From an uncultured Bacteroidales bacterium (GTDB lineage Bacteria > Bacteroidota > Bacteroidia > Bacteroidales > Paludibacteraceae), in contig CAMIZG010000016.1 of assembly GCA_946403215.1 (NCBI GenBank), positions 1-38,759 on the forward strand: a DNA stretch of 38,759 bases, written 5' to 3'. The notes under the pieces were generated by a model. It made no database searches. It was not told where the DNA came from and saw only the letters and a program-made list of their open reading frames with translations. The position numbers were made by a program, and so were the translations under genes. Shown in pieces: positions 7,071 to 14,457 of this stretch. How positions within the stretch are numbered: the first letter of the stretch is position 1; every line of letters starts with the position of its first letter.

Positions 7071-7327
7071 TGGGCGTCAAGCCAGGAAGCGATGGTCTTG
7101 CGGGCATCGGCGAGTGCCTGCTCGGGTGACACTTCGTACTCGGCAAGCAGGAGGTCTGCAAGCGTATGCTCGTCGAACGAGTCCTTGTCGGCAACATTGC
7201 GCCATAGGTAGGCGGCACTCTCGTTGAGCGTGATCATGGCGTTGAAGTTAACGAGATCAACGCTCTCTGCTATCAGCAGGTACTCATTGCCCAATTGGCG
7301 TAAGGCAAATCCGGGAATAACTTTCAT
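7052..7327 (-). CDS. PqqD-like small protein (RRE-type peptide-binding fold)
   Basis: A 91-residue protein with the PqqD pattern: an N-terminal beta region (VIPGFALRQLGNEYLLI), the conserved turn NESAAYLWRNV (about 55-65) and a C-terminal helical part ending ASWLDAQLITEG. PqqD-family proteins bind leader peptides and present them to modifying enzymes. Its start overlaps the S26-like peptidase stop by four bases (ATGA), and the HprK-like kinase is the next gene upstream, so all three are likely made together. No precursor peptide, radical SAM enzyme or lasso cyclase is found nearby. Its final codons are made from heptamer repeats. Family is likely; the substrate is unknown. Confidence 0.8.
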   Translation of the reverse strand: MKVIPGFALRQLGNEYLLIAESVDLVNFNAMITLNESAAYLWRNVADKDSFDEHTLADLLLAEYEVSPEQALADARKTIASWLDAQLITEG

Positions 7328-7743
7328 ATACAGGTATGTCTATAGATTTTCAGTAATATGCGACGCAGTGGCAGAATATGTCTCCACAACCATGCTTTGG
7401 TGAGCGGTTTGGATCGTCCCTGAGGCGAACGGATAGCCGCAACCTTGGCAAGCACCTGACTACGTGAGCAATGTTCTTCGCCCCGAAGGTTTCCGTCACC
7501 CATAAGGGTGACCTGCTCACCTTGCAGGGAGTATATGCGGTGCAGCACAAAGTGCTGCGGTTGCACTTCGGCAAGCACTATATCGCCCACCTGCAGATCA
7601 TCGGGACGGACGAGTGTGACGCTGTCCACGCCCCCCTCGATATACGGACGCATGCTCACGCCGGTGGGCGTGAACTGCACATGTTTGCCTTCTGCAACCA
7701 GACGAGCAATCTCGGGGATGAATATTTCGTTAGGCAGTTGCAT
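7324..7743 (-). CDS. Soluble S24/S26-like serine peptidase
   Basis: A 139-residue protein carrying the signal-peptidase-like signature TGVSMRPYI (Ser30), a GDIVLAEV strand (53-60), VLHRI (His68) and MGDGN (Asp83). In bacterial signal peptidase I the base is a lysine; here the matching position appears to be histidine, as in archaeal and ER-type signal peptidases. There is no N-terminal membrane anchor, only a basic, amphipathic C-terminus, so it probably works in the cytoplasm or at the membrane surface. It lies seven bases after the kinase gene and overlaps the PqqD-like gene. In this company a role in cutting a modified peptide is a reasonable inference, not shown. Confidence 0.78.
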   Translation of the reverse strand: MQLPNEIFIPEIARLVAEGKHVQFTPTGVSMRPYIEGGVDSVTLVRPDDLQVGDIVLAEVQPQHFVLHRIYSLQGEQVTLMGDGNLRGEEHCSRSQVLAKVAAIRSPQGRSKPLTKAWLWRHILPLRRILLKIYRHTCI

Positions 7744-7749
7744 GATGGG

Positions 7750-8655
7750 TTAGCAGGTAGAGTCGTAGCAGAGTTGCGCGGACTGCTTGTCTGGCAGGCA
7801 TTTCAGTTTCTTCATCGTCACACTGAGCACGATGCGGCTGATGGTGTCGTGAAGGCCATCCATAGCCTCGTGCATGATCTTCATGCCGGAGCAGGACGAG
7901 AGCATAAAAGCATACGCCTGCGCAGGGGACAAATCAATCACGCTGTTCTGCGGCGCTTGCTCCAGTTGGACGATAGCCGCCACGGGTACACGTTCGTTGC
8001 GGTAGCAGGGCGTCTTGCCGCTCCAGGGCGTGCCATAGACCCAAACCTTGCCCTCATCATCAACACGGAGTACGGGATTGTCATCATTGAGCAAGTAGGC
8101 CTGATGGAACAGCGACAGCCACTGGCGAGCGTGAGTGGATTTGCCCGTACCCGAACGACCGAGGAACAGCCACGCCCTGCCCTCGCGCACCACCACGGAG
8201 GCATGCATCTCAAGGATACGCCTGTGGGCTGTAGCAAAGGCAAAGAGCAGCATAGCCGAGTTGTCAATAGCAAAGCGGAGTGTATGCTGCGGTAAATTGG
8301 CAAGGACAGTAAGCGTTGCCTGCCGGAAATCGTTGGTCATCCTCAGAGTACAGCACAACGGCGCCTCCGCTATTGGCGCTATGCGGAAGAGCCACGCTTC
8401 GTCCGAACGATAGACCTCGATGCGCGGCATATCCGGCGCCGGACGGTCGGTAAAGAAATGCTCATAGCCAACCGGTTCGTCGAACTGGGCTGCCTCCGCC
8501 ATGGTGACGGCAAAGCACTTGTCGGCATCGCCATAGAGCTCGGTGGGCACACGGAACGGCGCCAGATTTGACGCCGCCATAAGCCATTGCTCCCGGCCGG
8601 CGATAGTAAATAGTTGTTCCGCTACGCGAAACGTATAGATCACATTGGTTGCCAT
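7750..8655 (-). CDS. HprK-like / PEPCK-fold P-loop kinase
   Basis: A 301-residue protein with a Walker A motif GRSGTGKST (166-174, Lys172), preceded by MHASVVV (150-156) as in HPr kinases, an acidic NDDNP segment (about 190-194) in the Walker B position, GTPWSGK, and a C-terminal Cys-containing stretch (CLPDKQSAQLCYDS). The roughly 140-residue N-terminal part is unassigned. True HprK phosphorylates HPr, but this subfamily sits beside PqqD-like and S24/S26-like genes in Bacteroidota, and related kinases occur in some lasso peptide clusters. A peptide or protein Ser kinase is the best guess. It starts five bases after the PrsW stop. Confidence 0.8.
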   Translation of the reverse strand: MATNVIYTFRVAEQLFTIAGREQWLMAASNLAPFRVPTELYGDADKCFAVTMAEAAQFDEPVGYEHFFTDRPAPDMPRIEVYRSDEAWLFRIAPIAEAPLCCTLRMTNDFRQATLTVLANLPQHTLRFAIDNSAMLLFAFATAHRRILEMHASVVVREGRAWLFLGRSGTGKSTHARQWLSLFHQAYLLNDDNPVLRVDDEGKVWVYGTPWSGKTPCYRNERVPVAAIVQLEQAPQNSVIDLSPAQAYAFMLSSCSGMKIMHEAMDGLHDTISRIVLSVTMKKLKCLPDKQSAQLCYDSTC

Positions 8656-8660
8656 ATTGA

Positions 8661-9395
8661 TCAGAGTTCTGCAAACCGAATCTTATCCCTGTGCTTCTTA
8701 TCGCGCTCCAGATGTTCCCTTATACGCCGTTGACCTCCGCGGTACATGATGAAACAGAACACGTAGAACGTGAGCACCAGCACACCGCTAAGGGCGGTAC
8801 CCAGGCTGGCCATAAAGAGCAGACCGTCGTATATACCATGCAAGGTTACGGGCACCCAGAAGATGCGGAAACGCTTGCGCCACGACATATCGCCGAAGAA
8901 GAGCATGGAGTAGAAGTAACCCATGGCTACTGCAAACATGAAGTGCCCCGGAACGGCAAAGATAGCACGCTGCACGGCCACCGTCTCCCAGTGATCGAGG
9001 TTGCCGATGAGGTAGATGATGTTTTCCGAACCGGCAAATCCCATACCCACGCAGCACGCATACACGATACCATCCATGCGCTCGTCGAAATAGGGGTTGT
9101 TCCGGAGCAGCAGCCAGAGCATGAGCAGCTTGACCAACTCCTCAGGGATAGCCGCCCCGACAAAGGCTTTCCAGATCGCGCTGAAGAAACTGTGAGGCTC
9201 GGGTATTAGACCGAGTGCCTGGATAAGTCCCTCAAGAGCAATAGCCAGTCCGGCCGACAGCACGCCGTAGGTCACACCGCGCAGAACGACATGTATCGGT
9301 TCGCGCTGATACTTGTCTTTCCACCATATCATAACCACCAGCATCACGGCAGGCAGGATGGCAGCACAGATTACAATGTACAAATTAGTATCCAT
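8661..9395 (-). CDS. PrsW family intramembrane metalloprotease
   Basis: A multi-pass membrane protein of 244 residues with the three PrsW motifs: EELVK (Glu85, Glu86), FAGSEN (120-125) and LHGIYDG in a late helix. Family members cut membrane proteins such as anti-sigma factors within the bilayer. The charged tail (REHLERDKKHRDK) is predicted cytoplasmic. It is the first gene of the run leading through the kinase, peptidase, PqqD-like and glycosyltransferase genes to recQ and prmA. No anti-sigma factor is encoded nearby, so its substrate may be elsewhere or may belong to the adjacent cassette. No consensus -7 box was seen in the short upstream gap. Confidence 0.88.
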   Translation of the reverse strand: MDTNLYIVICAAILPAVMLVVMIWWKDKYQREPIHVVLRGVTYGVLSAGLAIALEGLIQALGLIPEPHSFFSAIWKAFVGAAIPEELVKLLMLWLLLRNNPYFDERMDGIVYACCVGMGFAGSENIIYLIGNLDHWETVAVQRAIFAVPGHFMFAVAMGYFYSMLFFGDMSWRKRFRIFWVPVTLHGIYDGLLFMASLGTALSGVLVLTFYVFCFIMYRGGQRRIREHLERDKKHRDKIRFAEL

Positions 9396-9422
9396 ATATT
9401 ATTTATATTGTGTGTATACTTT

Positions 9423-9470
9423 TTTTTTGATTTTTTCTTGAGCAGAAAAATGTCAAGAAAAAACAAAAAA
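9423..9470. terminator. AT-only long hairpin between RNase H and PrsW genes
   Basis: The left arm (9423-9441) and right arm (9453-9470) pair over 18 bases, nearly all A-T, with one bulged A and an 11-base loop. It begins one base beyond the RNase H stop on the minus strand and is followed there by more A/T. It probably separates the LytTR-RNase H transcript from the PrsW operon. Confidence 0.6.
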
Positions 9471-9471
9471 T

Positions 9472-9906
9472 CTACTTGCGTCCGAAGTCGGCAGGTATCT
9501 CCCCCCACTTCTCTGTATCCCACTTATAGATACGCGTGGTATAGGTATTGGCTCTGAGCCACGCCTCGGCCTTTGCCACCATCTGAAAGAGCGGCTCGTT
9601 CTGAGGCGTGCGCGGCAGTTTGGTCTTGCACTTGCGCTGACGGAGCCACGCCAAGGCGGTAACCGAGTCGGTATAGATATTCCACGGCAGGTTATGCTGC
9701 TTTAGGTACGCCAGTCCGAGTACCAGGGCAAGGAACTCACCTATGTTGTTCGTTCCTTGCGGAAAAGGCCCGCGGTGAAAGACCTCGGTACCCGTATCCG
9801 CTATCACGCCGCGGAACTCCATCACACCCGGGTTGCCCGAGCAAGCAGCATCAACAGCCAAAGCAGGCAGCAGCGGATAGGCAGATGTGTTGATTTCGGT
9901 AGCCAT
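9472..9906 (-). CDS. Ribonuclease H (type I, without viroplasmin domain)
   Basis: This enzyme would cut the RNA strand of RNA-DNA hybrids. The four catalytic acids are visible: Asp19 in VDAACSGNPG, Glu57 in TNNIGEF, Asp80 in IYTDS and Asp140 in PADFGRK at the extreme C-terminus. At 144 residues it lacks the N-terminal viroplasmin-like domain found in many Bacteroidota RNase HI proteins. Its ATG overlaps the LytTR gene stop (TAATG), so it is translationally coupled to a regulator, which is an unexpected pairing. The last catalytic Asp lies only five residues from the end, as in compact forms of the family. Confidence 0.85.
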   Translation of the reverse strand: MATEINTSAYPLLPALAVDAACSGNPGVMEFRGVIADTGTEVFHRGPFPQGTNNIGEFLALVLGLAYLKQHNLPWNIYTDSVTALAWLRQRKCKTKLPRTPQNEPLFQMVAKAEAWLRANTYTTRIYKWDTEKWGEIPADFGRK

Positions 9907-10721
9907 TACAGTAATTTGCTTAGATTATCGTAGTAGTTCGGCGAAACGGGTATGGAGCGTACGCCCTGCACATCCAGTTCGGCTATGATCAGTCCCTCTT
10001 TGTCCTTGCGCAGCGCAGTCACATGCCTCGGGTTGACAAAGAACGAGCGTTGGCAGCGGATGATTCCGTGTTTGCGGAGTTGCGGTTCGAGCGTCTTCAT
10101 CGTGTTGCGCAACTGGTAATCCTTGACGCGCTCGCCCTCGGTGTACTTGATGATCACGTAGTTGGTCGAAGCCTCGATATACACGATAGCCGAGGAGGCA
10201 ACCACGAGCTTGAGTTGTTGCGTGCTGTCATGCAGACGTACCAGCTCATCCTCGGGCAGCTGCTGCTCGGGTTTCTCCAGCACGGCAAACAGGAAGTTGA
10301 GCAGCAGGTAGGGATAGATCACTATACTGCCCACCAGCGCTGCCGACCAACCGAGTGTGGAGAAATACGAGGCGCCGCCATCAGGTGCCCATACACGGGC
10401 TGACAGGGTCAGGTACAAGGCAACGAACGCCGCCATAGCACCAATCTCGGCCAGGCACCAGAGGATATATCGGAGCCATGTAAAGTGATTAAGGTACTTG
10501 CGCACGCTCGTGACGGGTATGCGCGATACGCATAGCACGCCCAGTACGATACACATAACCATCAGCAGGTTGAAGGTGTGCCTGCCAACCTGCATATCCA
10601 GCATAGCTACAATCCAGTTAGGACTATAGATGAGCACAAAGAATAGCATAAACGCCGGAATGCCCAGCACATGCGCCAACAACGAGGGCACACTCAGTAG
10701 TTTCTTAGGAATATTTGCCAT
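9906..10721 (-). CDS. Membrane-anchored LytTR-domain transcription regulator
   Basis: A 271-residue protein with four predicted membrane helices in the first 145 residues (near 10-31, 45-66, 78-105 and 118-143) and a C-terminal LytTR DNA-binding domain (about 168-271) with VVASSAIVYIEASTNYV, RNTMKTLEPQL and RCQRSFFVNPRHV. There is no response-regulator receiver domain, so signal input is presumably through the membrane part. A 9-bp perfect inverted repeat lies 14 bases upstream of the start and could be its own operator. It overlaps the RNase H gene by one base. Divergent to the SGNH hydrolase gene, which it may also control. Confidence 0.88.
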   Translation of the reverse strand: MANIPKKLLSVPSLLAHVLGIPAFMLFFVLIYSPNWIVAMLDMQVGRHTFNLLMVMCIVLGVLCVSRIPVTSVRKYLNHFTWLRYILWCLAEIGAMAAFVALYLTLSARVWAPDGGASYFSTLGWSAALVGSIVIYPYLLLNFLFAVLEKPEQQLPEDELVRLHDSTQQLKLVVASSAIVYIEASTNYVIIKYTEGERVKDYQLRNTMKTLEPQLRKHGIIRCQRSFFVNPRHVTALRKDKEGLIIAELDVQGVRSIPVSPNYYDNLSKLL

Positions 10722-10734
10722 ATTTCTGCAGTGT

Positions 10735-10804
10735 GACGAAATCCAAAAATCACCGATTTCGTCCCAATATTTCCAATTTAGTGTACAAACACAGGGATTT
10801 CATC
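10735..10804. promoter_or_regulatory. Inverted repeat and third copy upstream of the LytTR gene
   Basis: GACGAAATC (10735-10743) and GATTTCGTC (10755-10763) form a perfect 9-bp inverted repeat with an 11-base spacer. A near copy, GATTTCATC, follows at 10796-10804. The position in the divergent promoter gap suggests an operator or a 5' UTR hairpin. Confidence 0.55.
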
Positions 10805-10832
10805 AAAAATCGTGCCGTATTATCCCACTTAG

Positions 10833-10863
10833 TTGCGTATGTTCGAAAAATGTAGTAATTTTG
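10833..10863 (+). promoter_or_regulatory. Promoter for the SGNH hydrolase
   Basis: TTG at 10833-10835 and TAATTTTG at 10856-10863, 20 bases apart, fit the Bacteroidota promoter consensus. The leader to the ATG at 10932 is about 60 bases. Confidence 0.65.
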
Positions 10864-10931
10864 CATCGATTTTCGGAGAAAAAGCAAGTCCGAAAGGCAA
10901 ACAAAGTACCACAACTTAATTACCATAACTA

Positions 10932-11636
10932 ATGAATACGATTAAAAAACTTGTCGCTCTGGGCGACTCCATTACTAAAGGCGTCATCTATGATGGCGAA
11001 CATTACAAGGTTCTTCCCACGGGATTTGTTAGCCAGTGTGCTGAGGACCTGAACGTGGATATTGACAATTACGGTCGCATGGGTTGCACCATCACTCGTG
11101 GTGCCCAAATCGCCGAGCAGCACGCCGACGCTATTGCAGGCAGCGATGTAACACTCGTAGAGTTTGGCGGTAACGACAGCGACTTCTGCTGGACAGATAT
11201 TGCCTCGGCACCTGCCGACACCCACTACCCCATGACCGAACTGCCCACGTTCCGCCAAATGTATCGCGACCTCATCGCGCGCATACGGCAATTAGGTAGT
11301 AAGCCTATTCTGATGACCCTGCCGCTGATTGACTACAGGCGTTTCTACGCATTCGTGACACGTAACATGGGCGACCGGGATCGGCACAACGTCCTCTCAT
11401 GGCTGGGCGGACAAGAAGAGCGCATCCGTAACTACCATGACATGTACAGTCTGGCTGTATATCAGATCGGCTACCAGGAGCGCGTACCGGTACTGGATAT
11501 CACATCGCCGTTCCTACGCAACACGGATTATCTGCCATACCTGTGCAGCGACGGTATTCATCCGTCACAGCAAGGTCACGACCTGATCGCCGTATCGGTA
11601 GAGAACCAACTGCAACGCATCCTGCCGCAACTGTAA
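10932..11636 (+). CDS. SGNH/GDSL-family hydrolase, apparently cytoplasmic
   Basis: A 234-residue esterase/lipase-like enzyme. Block I is ALGDSIT (Ser13), block III is FGGND, and block V is SDGIHPSQQGH with the catalytic Asp and His. No signal peptide is present: the strand VALGDS begins within ten residues of the start. Such enzymes deacetylate sugars or hydrolyse lipids and thioesters; the substrate cannot be told from sequence. It is monocistronic with its own promoter and converges on lptD with only nine bases between stops, so a shared terminator is not evident. Confidence 0.85.
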   Translation: MNTIKKLVALGDSITKGVIYDGEHYKVLPTGFVSQCAEDLNVDIDNYGRMGCTITRGAQIAEQHADAIAGSDVTLVEFGGNDSDFCWTDIASAPADTHYPMTELPTFRQMYRDLIARIRQLGSKPILMTLPLIDYRRFYAFVTRNMGDRDRHNVLSWLGGQEERIRNYHDMYSLAVYQIGYQERVPVLDITSPFLRNTDYLPYLCSDGIHPSQQGHDLIAVSVENQLQRILPQL

Positions 11637-11645
11637 GAGGGGTTT

Positions 11646-14252
11646 TTACCACCAGCTAACCTTCTTGTTGGTGGATTCGGCGGACGACTTGTCGTACTTG
11701 AGGTCAGCCAGCATGGAGGCGTTGACGCCAATGTGGAACGAGTAGCTCTTGTATGGGCCAAACGGAACAAACGAAGCGGACATATTCCAGCAGTGCAAAT
11801 CGCGGCTGACGTTGAAGTTGGTGTAGGTGAACTTCTTTGCCTTGAAGTCATAGGACGTGGTGGCCGACATCTTCCACCCCTTGCCGAAGTTGAGCGAAGC
11901 ATTGAAACTCAGGTTATGGGTGAGCTCCATCTTATAGTACATTTTCTGATAGTCAAACGTTGAGCTATTGCCATAGCGCAACGAATACGTAACGCTCAAA
12001 CTCCACTGTATATCCGTTGGCGAGAACGTAATGTTCTTATCGCCCGGGGCATGCACAGACGTACTGTCGGTCGTCGCGGGTTTGGGCTTGTCCTTGTTGA
12101 TGAGTTCGGCCAACTTCTTGAACGTCTGATTATTGAACGTATAGCTGAGCGAGGTGGATGTTCCGTTCCAATGCGGGAAACGGCCGTTGTGCCAGTACTG
12201 CTTGTTCGTACGAACCGGCTGGCCTAAGGCATTGAGTTCGTACATGTACGGATCAAGCTGCGTGGAGAGGTTGATCGTGTAGTTGACCTTAGGAATCTTG
12301 ATGCGCAGGTTAACGCTGAAGTTCGACCACCTCATCGAGTCTGCCATGAAGTTATATCCGCCGGAGATAGATAAGTTATCGATCAGCGAGACAACCTTGT
12401 AGGGTTTCGTACCGGTGGTATCCTTGTCATCGCGGATCTTCATCTCAATATTGTTACCGAGCGAGAAACCTATTGATCCCACGGCACCGTTGGGAGCGTT
12501 ACCTTGGGGGAAGCGCGAGTAAACTTGGTGCACTTTCATCGGGTCGCCGTTGGCATCCAACTTAGGCACAAACACTTGATTGCCGAGTGAGTCGGTAACC
12601 ATCGAACCGACAGGCTGGTCGTAGGAACCGTAATACTGCCACCACGGGGTACCGAAATCAGGATGGTAATTGAAGCTTATGCTCGGAGTCAGCACATGGC
12701 GGAAACGATCCACCTTGTCGCCGAACCACTTGCGGTAGGGGGTATAGAAGCCATAGAGCTTGGTGGACAGACTGACGCCCACATTGAAGTCAAACACATT
12801 GTAGAACCCTTGCGTTGTATCACGCTGCAGACGGTTCTCCTGCTCGTTCCAGGTCTGGTCAACTCGCTGGAAATACATGCGGTCATTGAGTTGGACGGAC
12901 GGCGACACTGTAAGGTACTTGAACAGCGTGAAGTTGGCGCTGATAGGCATAGAGTGAGTAATCTTGTTCTGCCAGTCCTTGACGAAGTTCGTATGGAAGA
13001 AGTCCCGCTCCTTGCACGTAATACTATTAGTGAACGCACCGGTGTAACTCAGTGAGATCCTTTCATACCACTTTTCCTTACCCACCGGTTTCTTGCGCTT
13101 GAAGGGATAGATACGGCTCATGCTAACCGTCAGGCTGGGTGCTGTAACGGCGAGCGTCGAGTCCTTGGTACGCTGAGTAACCGAGGCATTGATATTGATG
13201 CTCCAGGGGCTATCGGGAAAACGCTGCGTATAGTTGATGGTTGACGAGGTAGTGTTAGCCGAGTTGATCTCCGGCTTGTAGTAGTTGTTGATGCTATTCT
13301 GGTTATAGCCGGAAGTAGCAAAGTTAACACTGGCCGAGAAGTTGCAATACGGATTAGCCTTCGGATCCTGGGTATGCGTCCAGCGGATATTGAAGTTATT
13401 GGTCTTCGAGTAATTAGGCAGGTCTTTTTCGCCGCGCACATCACTTCGGTACTCTATACTGATATTACCGCTGAACTTATAGCGCTTGATGTATCGGGAC
13501 TTGGCATAGATAGCCCACGTTCCCTTGGTATATACATCACCGGTAACCTCCAGATCCATGTAATCGTTGATCGCCCAATAGTAGCCTAGTCCCTTGAAGC
13601 ACAAGCCGCGCTCATACTCATCGCCGAAGGTAGGCATGATCAATCCGGACGAATAGCTTTGCGTGAAAGGGAAAAATCCGAACGGAATAGCCAGCGGCAA
13701 TGGTACATCGCCCACCACCAGATACGCAGGACCGGTGGCTATGTAATCACCGGGCTTGACCTTGGCCTTGGTCATTTTCAGGTAGAAGTGAGGATGGTCG
13801 TGGTCATCGCAGGTGGTGTACTTGCCTCCGGCCATCATCATCTCGTCGCCTTCCACCTTCTTCGTCTTTTCGGCAATGATGTAGCCTTCGCCCTGCTGGG
13901 TCACAACATTGCGGATGAAGCCTTTCTGCGTCTTAATATTATACGTTATCTCACCCGACTCGTAGCTGTCGTTGCCATCCTTGAATATGGGTTTGCCCTT
14001 CCACTCCCCCTGAACAGAGTCATATACGCCCACCGCAAATATGGTTGAACTGTCCGAGTGCACACGGATATACTCGGCATCCAGCTCCATCGTCTTGTAC
14101 TTAACCACGCCATTGCCATGCAGGATCGCAGTGCCGTCGCCTAACATGACAACAGAGTCCTCCGACGTGTAACTGACGGGCGCATCCAACTGCGCTTGTG
14201 CAAATGCACAAACGAAGAGGAATAAATATGTCAATACATGGCGTATTTGCAC
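11646..14252 (-). CDS. lptD: LPS-assembly outer membrane protein LptD (Bacteroidota type)
   Basis: LptD inserts lipopolysaccharide into the outer leaflet of the outer membrane. The N-terminal OstA-like beta domain (about residues 20-150: SVVMLGDGTAILHGNGVVKY, MELDAEYIRV, TYNIKTQKGFI) is followed by a large beta-barrel domain with alternating aromatic strands, ending in SWW as expected for an outer membrane protein. The open frame extends to a TTG at 14303, but the promoter -7 box lies at 14273-14280, so translation must begin later; GTG at 14252 gives a good signal peptide (MQIRHVLTYLFLFVCAFAQA) and 868 residues. The four-cysteine pattern of E. coli LptD is not seen. No lptE-like gene is adjacent. 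Confidence 0.88.
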   Translation of the reverse strand: MQIRHVLTYLFLFVCAFAQAQLDAPVSYTSEDSVVMLGDGTAILHGNGVVKYKTMELDAEYIRVHSDSSTIFAVGVYDSVQGEWKGKPIFKDGNDSYESGEITYNIKTQKGFIRNVVTQQGEGYIIAEKTKKVEGDEMMMAGGKYTTCDDHDHPHFYLKMTKAKVKPGDYIATGPAYLVVGDVPLPLAIPFGFFPFTQSYSSGLIMPTFGDEYERGLCFKGLGYYWAINDYMDLEVTGDVYTKGTWAIYAKSRYIKRYKFSGNISIEYRSDVRGEKDLPNYSKTNNFNIRWTHTQDPKANPYCNFSASVNFATSGYNQNSINNYYKPEINSANTTSSTINYTQRFPDSPWSININASVTQRTKDSTLAVTAPSLTVSMSRIYPFKRKKPVGKEKWYERISLSYTGAFTNSITCKERDFFHTNFVKDWQNKITHSMPISANFTLFKYLTVSPSVQLNDRMYFQRVDQTWNEQENRLQRDTTQGFYNVFDFNVGVSLSTKLYGFYTPYRKWFGDKVDRFRHVLTPSISFNYHPDFGTPWWQYYGSYDQPVGSMVTDSLGNQVFVPKLDANGDPMKVHQVYSRFPQGNAPNGAVGSIGFSLGNNIEMKIRDDKDTTGTKPYKVVSLIDNLSISGGYNFMADSMRWSNFSVNLRIKIPKVNYTINLSTQLDPYMYELNALGQPVRTNKQYWHNGRFPHWNGTSTSLSYTFNNQTFKKLAELINKDKPKPATTDSTSVHAPGDKNITFSPTDIQWSLSVTYSLRYGNSSTFDYQKMYYKMELTHNLSFNASLNFGKGWKMSATTSYDFKAKKFTYTNFNVSRDLHCWNMSASFVPFGPYKSYSFHIGVNASMLADLKYDKSSAESTNKKVSWW

Positions 14253-14272
14253 TTTATTCCAAAATAACACCA

Positions 14273-14304
14273 CAAAGATAACAAACTTTTCCCATTTTTG
14301 CAAA
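14273..14304 (-). promoter_or_regulatory. Promoter for lptD
   Basis: Reading on the minus strand, TTTG (complement of 14301-14304), 20 bases, then TATCTTTG (complement of 14273-14280). It shows that the upstream part of the open frame is not translated. Confidence 0.8.
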
Positions 14305-14372
14305 TTTAATACGACAAAATCCTTGCCACAGATGCAGGAAATAGAAATATTGTATGATTTAGTTAAAAATTA

Positions 14373-14404
14373 TTTGCATTTTTCGATTTTTTTTATTATT
14401 TTTG
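14373..14404 (+). promoter_or_regulatory. Promoter for pheS
   Basis: TTTG at 14373-14376 and TATTTTTG at 14397-14404 with a 20-base spacer; the leader to the ATG at 14458 is about 47 bases. It rules out the longer open frame beginning at 14323. Confidence 0.7.
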
Positions 14405-14457
14405 TATGCTTTTTGTGCGAGAGCGCATTTTATTGTTTTGTTAATATCTACACATTT

